NCBI GenBank assembly: GCA_947631485.1
Contig: CANRLJ010000021.1
Span: 1 to 10,336 of the forward strand
Source: an uncultured Clostridia bacterium
Lineage (GTDB): Bacteria; Bacillota; Clostridia; Christensenellales; UBA1242
Direction of reading: 5' to 3'
Length of the DNA stretch: 10,336 bases
Part shown: piece by piece, positions 5,801 to 10,336 of the stretch
How the letters are laid out: every line of letters starts with the position of its first letter
How positions within the stretch are numbered: the first letter of the stretch is position 1
Notes under the pieces: model-generated
Database searches by the model: none
What the model was told of the DNA's origin: nothing
The model's input: the letters and a program-made list of their open reading frames with translations, nothing else
Made by a program: the position numbers and the translations under genes

Positions 5801-8800
5801 ACTATACTCCACCTCAAGCGACCCAGATAATGTTTTGCACTATCAAAACTATTACAGTGCAAGACAAGAAATTGTTGTAAGTTTTGACAGGTCTGAGTTT
5901 GGAATAAGTTATCCCGGCGCAATGTCAAACCTGAATAATGACACAACCTTTGAAACGGGAACTTATGAAGATGAAGGGACTAGTTACTCCTACAAGACCT
6001 CCTATTTGCTTCCAACAGATTTGCAGACAGAGTTTTATGTGACAATCAAACCTACTGTAGAAAAAAACGGCACAGTCACTCAAGTTGACAGAGTTGATTT
6101 GGAATATTATCCATTTGTCGCAAGACACACAACGGCAGAAACCTTTGACAACTTCACCGACAATATGTTCAACACAAGAGAAGTCACCTATCACTACTTC
6201 GAACTGCAAGAAACTCCTTCGCTGCAACAGACACTCTACAGTTACACTCAAGATGGAGCAGTTCAGAGTGATGGTGTAATCACAAGAACAATAAACTCCA
6301 TAAACAACGCAACACAGCCAGGAAAATACATAATCACAAGATATTATTCCACCGAGCAAGGTTTTGCTTACAACCAAGAAAATGACTACTATCGCCGAAG
6401 ACTGATTTTGTATGTCGATAACAACAGCGTTGTCACAGACCAAGCCACGGTGACAGATGATTCTGGCGAAACACATGTCGAGGGTCTTGTCGGCGGAGAA
6501 ATCTTTGTCGGCATGTATGACAACAAAACAAATGCCAACCTTGTTGTCACCTTCCCAGACAGCATAAATGGAAACAAGCAAGGTCAAACTCTCTTTGGCG
6601 GAAGCGTTTCCGAAAGCGTTTTGACAACAAACAAATTTCCTGTCAGACTTTATGTTCCATCAAATAAATACACAAAGTATGCAAGAATAAAACAACGCAC
6701 TGCCGACAGACAAGACTATGAATTTGAAGTTGAAAACAACGACAGCGTAAACTTCTATGGCATTGAAGGAAACTTTGAAGAGGCAGACCTTTTGATAAGC
6801 GAATATGCACTGTCAGTTGAGGTGTATAACAATGCTGACTTGCAAAGAAACCACCTGATTGCCATCTCAGAGACCGACCCTGACAAGATGTTCATCAGAA
6901 AAGAAATTCAAGGAAGGTCATACATTGTTGGCATAAACCCAAGCGTAACTGACGGAAACGGATTTTTGAAACTCTATAATCCAGATTCCATGACAAGTCA
7001 AATATCAGAACTGCGAGACCCAGGCACATACTATGTGAAGATCACACAGGGAAGATTTACCGCAGGAAGTGGAGAGACACAATACAACAGAACGGGAAAC
7101 CTGAATTTGACTTTCAGTTTTACAATCGAAAAGAGCAATCCTGATTTTGAGGCAAGACTGGAAGGTTCTGCAACGGCTTTGAATAAAGATTTTGTGATGG
7201 AAGCCGGAAAACAAGTTGAAAACTATCACACGAATCAAAGCCTTGTAAACCTTGTATGGGACCGCGGAAATGAATACATGGCAGAAATCGACATTGATGA
7301 AATATTGTTTGAAACAAACAATGGCGACACCTTCTATGGCGGCCCAGACAGTCAAAACAGACAGCGCCCAACCCCATGGGTGAACACCCCAAGCATATCA
7401 AATGACACATATGTTGGGCAAATAAGCCTTGACAGACTTGGAATATATCACAATGATGAATATGTTGACATCACGATGAGATATGAAAACCACAACGAGG
7501 ACTATTATACAGTGTGCAAGAAGAGAATAACAGTTGACCTTTCCGCTCCACACACAAACATCGACAACCTCATCCAAAAGGCTTCAGCAAGCGGATTTGT
7601 AAGAAATCTGACAGAGGACAATCTCAGGACAAAACGCACGGCAAACAACGATGTGGCGTTGACAAATGAAACAACAAGTTACAACACAAGCAAAAACTCT
7701 GGAGACTTCCCATACTATTCATACACTGTGTCAAGTGACTATTTAAAGACATTAAAGTCCACAACAGACGCCTATGAAATTTATGTCAGAGACTTCATGG
7801 AAAACAATGTTGACATAAAATACAATCCAAACAACTCAAGCGTGGAGACAGCCTCCTCCGACTTCTTGATTTCAAAGTCGAAATTCAATGAAATCACAAC
7901 AGTTGACAGTTTTGCAGCCAACAGATATTATGAAATAGTTGAAACCGACATGGCGGACAACCTGACCATCTACAGCGTGTATGTCATCGACTACAACGAA
8001 AAGGAAGAGGAACTTGGCACAGAAAACAATCTGTTCACCTACACCGCCCCAACCAAAGTTGACACACAAACGGTGACAAATGTCAATAAGTCCTACACAA
8101 TCGCCGATTACAACAATGCAAACGCAAACCACATGAGCCACAACATATATTCAAGAACAGGATTTGTTTTGCAAGACATAAACTTCTTTGGCGAAGCGTG
8201 GACGCAAATCAGGCTTGAACTCAGAAACACAAGCGGAAGAACGTTCAGCACAACCTACTATATGATGACCCCTTGGAAGAACACAATCTTCAAGTTTGAC
8301 AACAATGGAGCAAGCTCGGATGTGTCCATCTCAACATTGTTCAGTGAAATCAGCAGCATGTCATCAAGATACAAGAGCATTTTGACGATATACAACAGCG
8401 ACAAGCAAAGTGAAGAGAAATTTTACTTCAACTTCCAAAACACCGACCTTGATCTTTCAAACAGTTGGCCAACAAATGAAAATGAAGAATATGTAAACTT
8501 CACAAACCCAACCGAAGCAAGTTTGAACAGCGAAGATTTGGCATCAGTGTTTGTCACAGAGATAAACATCTACAGAGGCGACCAAAGCACAGGTGCACCT
8601 TTGCTTGGTCAAAATGGTCTGACAAACAAATTGGGCTTGTCATCATTGTGGCAGAGCCTGAACACATCAAACGATGTCACAACTTATGTAAATGGCACAA
8701 CACTGAGGTTTGTGATAAACCCAACTTTCACCCCAAACACCCGCCTGATATATGTCTTCAAAGACAACTATGGCACGGAATACAGCGAAGTTAGATTGTA

Positions 8801-10336
8801 TCATGAAACAATAATTCCTGTGGCAGAAAACTCTGAAAACGACTTGTATTCGTTCTATGACCAATCGCTCAGCAGAACCTACTTTGTCACATCAGATGGA
8901 TTTAGATACACCTACAACGATGCAATCTATGTTCCTCACGTTTACAACCTGACCGACTGGAACGGAAACTTCAAAACTGTCATTGGTGATGAAGAAAAGA
9001 CCACTGAATATCTGAAACAGACGACAAGCGGGAACTCTTCAATCAAGACAGTGACCTACAAGGTGGACCTTGACGCAGTTGCAAGAGAGTCCGGAGTTGC
9101 CGAAAACACCGCGGGCACAATTCAGTATTACATCGTGTATGAAATTGAACTTTGGGATTTGAACAACATATATCGTAAGAGCGTCTACTTCATCCTATAC
9201 AACAAATTGCCAGTGCAAAACACAGCCGACGGCTCAACCTTGGCATCTGGACAATTCAAATTGTTGGATGCAAACGGAACAAACATCACTGAAACAATAA
9301 TCAAAGGACAGGTGGAGGAAAACGGATATTACTCGCAAGTTCAACTGCTCTTCTCGCAGCCATCAAGCGATGAAAACATCCTTGTCCCTGTGAAATACTC
9401 CATCAGCACAGACGGAATAAACTTTGAAGAGATAACCCAACCAACAACCCTCCTCGTTTGTCCAGAAGATGTGAATATGCAAACCTACTATTTAAAGATT
9501 TGGTATGATGAAACATATTTGCAAAACACAAGAGGAAATTCCAGATATGTGTTTGGAATTGTTCCAAGAGATGGCGAGGACAGTGTGATATATCACTTCA
9601 ACCTCACCGCACAAACAACAACCTATTGGGTTGAGATGACCACGGCAAGTGGCACAGTGGTGATTGAAAGAAACAATTCTGAATATCGCTCGCCTGGGCC
9701 AAACTCAAGGACATACACAAATCACTACATCGTAAACATGAGATACACAAGAGGACAAGAAGCGGTGCAAGTGAGAACAAACAAAGAAAACGAAGTTGAC
9801 AAAGAGATTGAAGAAGAGTTTGAGGACAGCGACACAGTTACATCAGTTTTGTATCACATCACAAACACCCAGCCAGACGGGCACACCCCAAACAACATCC
9901 CAGCAGTTGACTTCTATATAGTGATAACCTTTATTCCACCGACATCAATCTTTGTGCAAGAATTTTATGCGGATGACCAAACGGGCGCGTTAAACACAAG
10001 CAAAAACCTGACAACAACAACTCAAGAGAACATAATCATAAATTCTGACAACCCACAAACCTCCGAGATTTCACTCAGATGGACAAGATACAACGGAATA
10101 AGCACAAACCTAAACAACATCAGAATACTGAAAGATGGAATTGAATTGTTCTTGCCTGTCACCCTGATAAGAGAGCCAGTAAACACAGGCGGCCAGACAA
10201 CAGAATACAGAGAATACAGTGAAGTTGTTTTAAAGCGTTCGGGCAGATACACAATATCGTTCACAGATGACGCAAGAAACGAACAACGCTTTGGCTCTGG
10301 AAGTGGTCAGACAAATGTGTTCACACTGATATTCTT
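2706..10336 (+). CDS. Giant secreted/cell-surface protein with Ig-like motifs (3' end outside window)
   Basis: One frame stays open from ATG 2706 to the right edge: 2,543 codons and two further bases without a stop. The start is supported by GAGG seven bases upstream and by a Sec signal peptide right after it. The visible mature chain is rich in Asn, Thr, Ser, Tyr and Asp, with alternating beta-strand patterns throughout. It has only about three cysteines, typical of exported Gram-positive proteins. A motif of the form G-x-Y-x-V...D...(F/I)xIDNxxP recurs: around residues 841-866 (GLYFVEVED then FLIDNTSP), 1206-1240 (GKYIITRYY then ILYVDNNS) and 1440-1481 (GTYYVKITQ then FTIEKSNP). Partial forms lie at 360 (GNYVVNLKAIF), about 1610 (ITVDLSAP) and 2513 (GRYTISFTDD). 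This is the usual C-terminal edge of bacterial Ig-like domains. An acidic stretch, EVDKEIEEEFEDSD, lies at 2363-2376. An adhesin or surface scaffold role is inferred. No enzyme motif was recognised, and the anchor, if any, would be beyond the window. Confidence 0.93.
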   Translation, partial: MVGKFNLTKTIFYIFIALCFLGTGLFVLNNPNSPNAYASTVADDDVGQENNVPDYFKVEDLTSASNGVHATTDQATPNNLMGFNTFLSFQTTQSNYLKLSFNVGSGSPKSNLYDYVYYPKPTDTSRYNFFVINTINFYINGVEQDYIDSGYEFRTGGEDTFQYYTTVRPQGFEMYFDRQEQTDPPEGRKNTIKITDQNGKVIEGVYRVEINLLKYTCVDGKQDKAEDPSSFSEQSETIVYNFFVLDQENYLEENRPILTKANFDHTVTFANSSSENAYYLYSNYSSKTPDAVQANSLPYIEFDYKRFEAEITKNINEKEFSTKFEYDKDEKVEVATGDDIVLHHFDPESSRARLYFTDVGNYVVNLKAIFVQDKEEGSTKYLINGFSDARPQKSKPIRVYVYGYQAQYTDYDSARVDGKYPVKELKSFNMANGTFSNSADITSAFLNSNSGNSQDNDQTFTPTKIINFAEGLTPVETDSTPVSFAQNASLNGLRYQEVLSTIYSTKKISSAFTPDSRTLNGQTLYSAKFTGLTDIASEAATYIYVLAYSFQDYWRTTADNDPEKIFYQVFYFRIVNDQSNITLKAYNTDEKNPGYNIDIGSGQFYNQKIQVTDDTQSDAYAYRKKVMIRIYAQNFEGEYLPAFGGENGIDFLNLEKDYDPDRHQVSLEQSAHYTIRLFYRSTVSGFSNFPINMSGAFDEYYFTIDMQGIEELSARTVARQPGGSQYLIKTTIQNTLSQDEVLNFTTNESIILSWNEKASGAATSAKIRFFPLIKEQVYSKDSDTLSTTIQQFLNADKGYLPINFMLDMQTEGQIWKDYAGNTKNYRDGAYVGGQYVLSDAGLYFVEVEDQAKNRAVQVFLIDNTSPMFALQNQDSGSYELIEESKFLQDASKLLWGDYKAMYLANLSETINFDNTPDSVSKDVLNNALFIDHNGNASLELYTALYDLFASENALLRHLTSVQIKPEDGVTSSKLGGSYHGWYLTIPLNKVNWYLDTNKGTNWIKLENQNSLDIETKNEANYTILIRDLSNTKLYSTSSDPDNVLHYQNYYSARQEIVVSFDRSEFGISYPGAMSNLNNDTTFETGTYEDEGTSYSYKTSYLLPTDLQTEFYVTIKPTVEKNGTVTQVDRVDLEYYPFVARHTTAETFDNFTDNMFNTREVTYHYFELQETPSLQQTLYSYTQDGAVQSDGVITRTINSINNATQPGKYIITRYYSTEQGFAYNQENDYYRRRLILYVDNNSVVTDQATVTDDSGETHVEGLVGGEIFVGMYDNKTNANLVVTFPDSINGNKQGQTLFGGSVSESVLTTNKFPVRLYVPSNKYTKYARIKQRTADRQDYEFEVENNDSVNFYGIEGNFEEADLLISEYALSVEVYNNADLQRNHLIAISETDPDKMFIRKEIQGRSYIVGINPSVTDGNGFLKLYNPDSMTSQISELRDPGTYYVKITQGRFTAGSGETQYNRTGNLNLTFSFTIEKSNPDFEARLEGSATALNKDFVMEAGKQVENYHTNQSLVNLVWDRGNEYMAEIDIDEILFETNNGDTFYGGPDSQNRQRPTPWVNTPSISNDTYVGQISLDRLGIYHNDEYVDITMRYENHNEDYYTVCKKRITVDLSAPHTNIDNLIQKASASGFVRNLTEDNLRTKRTANNDVALTNETTSYNTSKNSGDFPYYSYTVSSDYLKTLKSTTDAYEIYVRDFMENNVDIKYNPNNSSVETASSDFLISKSKFNEITTVDSFAANRYYEIVETDMADNLTIYSVYVIDYNEKEEELGTENNLFTYTAPTKVDTQTVTNVNKSYTIADYNNANANHMSHNIYSRTGFVLQDINFFGEAWTQIRLELRNTSGRTFSTTYYMMTPWKNTIFKFDNNGASSDVSISTLFSEISSMSSRYKSILTIYNSDKQSEEKFYFNFQNTDLDLSNSWPTNENEEYVNFTNPTEASLNSEDLASVFVTEINIYRGDQSTGAPLLGQNGLTNKLGLSSLWQSLNTSNDVTTYVNGTTLRFVINPTFTPNTRLIYVFKDNYGTEYSEVRLYHETIIPVAENSENDLYSFYDQSLSRTYFVTSDGFRYTYNDAIYVPHVYNLTDWNGNFKTVIGDEEKTTEYLKQTTSGNSSIKTVTYKVDLDAVARESGVAENTAGTIQYYIVYEIELWDLNNIYRKSVYFILYNKLPVQNTADGSTLASGQFKLLDANGTNITETIIKGQVEENGYYSQVQLLFSQPSSDENILVPVKYSISTDGINFEEITQPTTLLVCPEDVNMQTYYLKIWYDETYLQNTRGNSRYVFGIVPRDGEDSVIYHFNLTAQTTTYWVEMTTASGTVVIERNNSEYRSPGPNSRTYTNHYIVNMRYTRGQEAVQVRTNKENEVDKEIEEEFEDSDTVTSVLYHITNTQPDGHTPNNIPAVDFYIVITFIPPTSIFVQEFYADDQTGALNTSKNLTTTTQENIIINSDNPQTSEISLRWTRYNGISTNLNNIRILKDGIELFLPVTLIREPVNTGGQTTEYREYSEVVLKRSGRYTISFTDDARNEQRFGSGSGQTNVFTLIF

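Overview
The window looks like part of an AT-rich, Gram-positive-type bacterial chromosome, probably an uncultured relative of the Bacillota/clostridia. The evidence is near-consensus sigma-A promoters, AAGGAG/GAGG ribosome-binding sites, T-tailed terminators, an N-terminal Sec signal peptide on a very large surface-type protein, TGG as the tryptophan codon, and TGA as a true stop. No taxon is named because the rRNA could not be searched.

Layout, left to right. Positions 1-509 hold the 5' part of a 23S rRNA gene on the minus strand, running off the left edge. Upstream of it (510-770) is a complete rRNA control region: a leader of about 220 nt with several perfect small palindromes, a boxA-like antitermination motif, a long leader hairpin, and a strong extended -10 promoter with an A/T-tract UP-like element. 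No 16S rRNA lies upstream, so this 23S gene appears to be transcribed separately from 16S. Positions 830-1058 are non-coding and contain short direct repeats.

Next come two minus-strand protein genes. One (1079-1807) encodes a 242-residue soluble, probably helical protein of unknown family, with its own consensus promoter and terminator. The other (1891-2472) encodes a 193-residue protein with four predicted membrane segments and a short soluble tail, also unrecognised. Both stop codons lie inside their terminator hairpins.

A very AT-rich divergent spacer (2473-2705) separates these from a plus-strand gene that fills the rest of the window. That gene starts at 2706 and is still open at 10336: 2,543 residues without a stop. 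It has a signal peptide, almost no cysteine, and a recurring Ig-like edge motif (G-x-Y-x-V...D...IDN-x-x-P), so it is most likely a giant secreted or cell-surface beta-rich protein. Its C-terminus and anchor lie outside the window. It is the real gene of 2706-10336; the shorter open frames on either strand inside it are shadows.

I see no mobile element, CRISPR array, tRNA or known defence operon. The points most worth checking are the separately promoted 23S gene, the giant protein, and the unidentified minus-strand pair.
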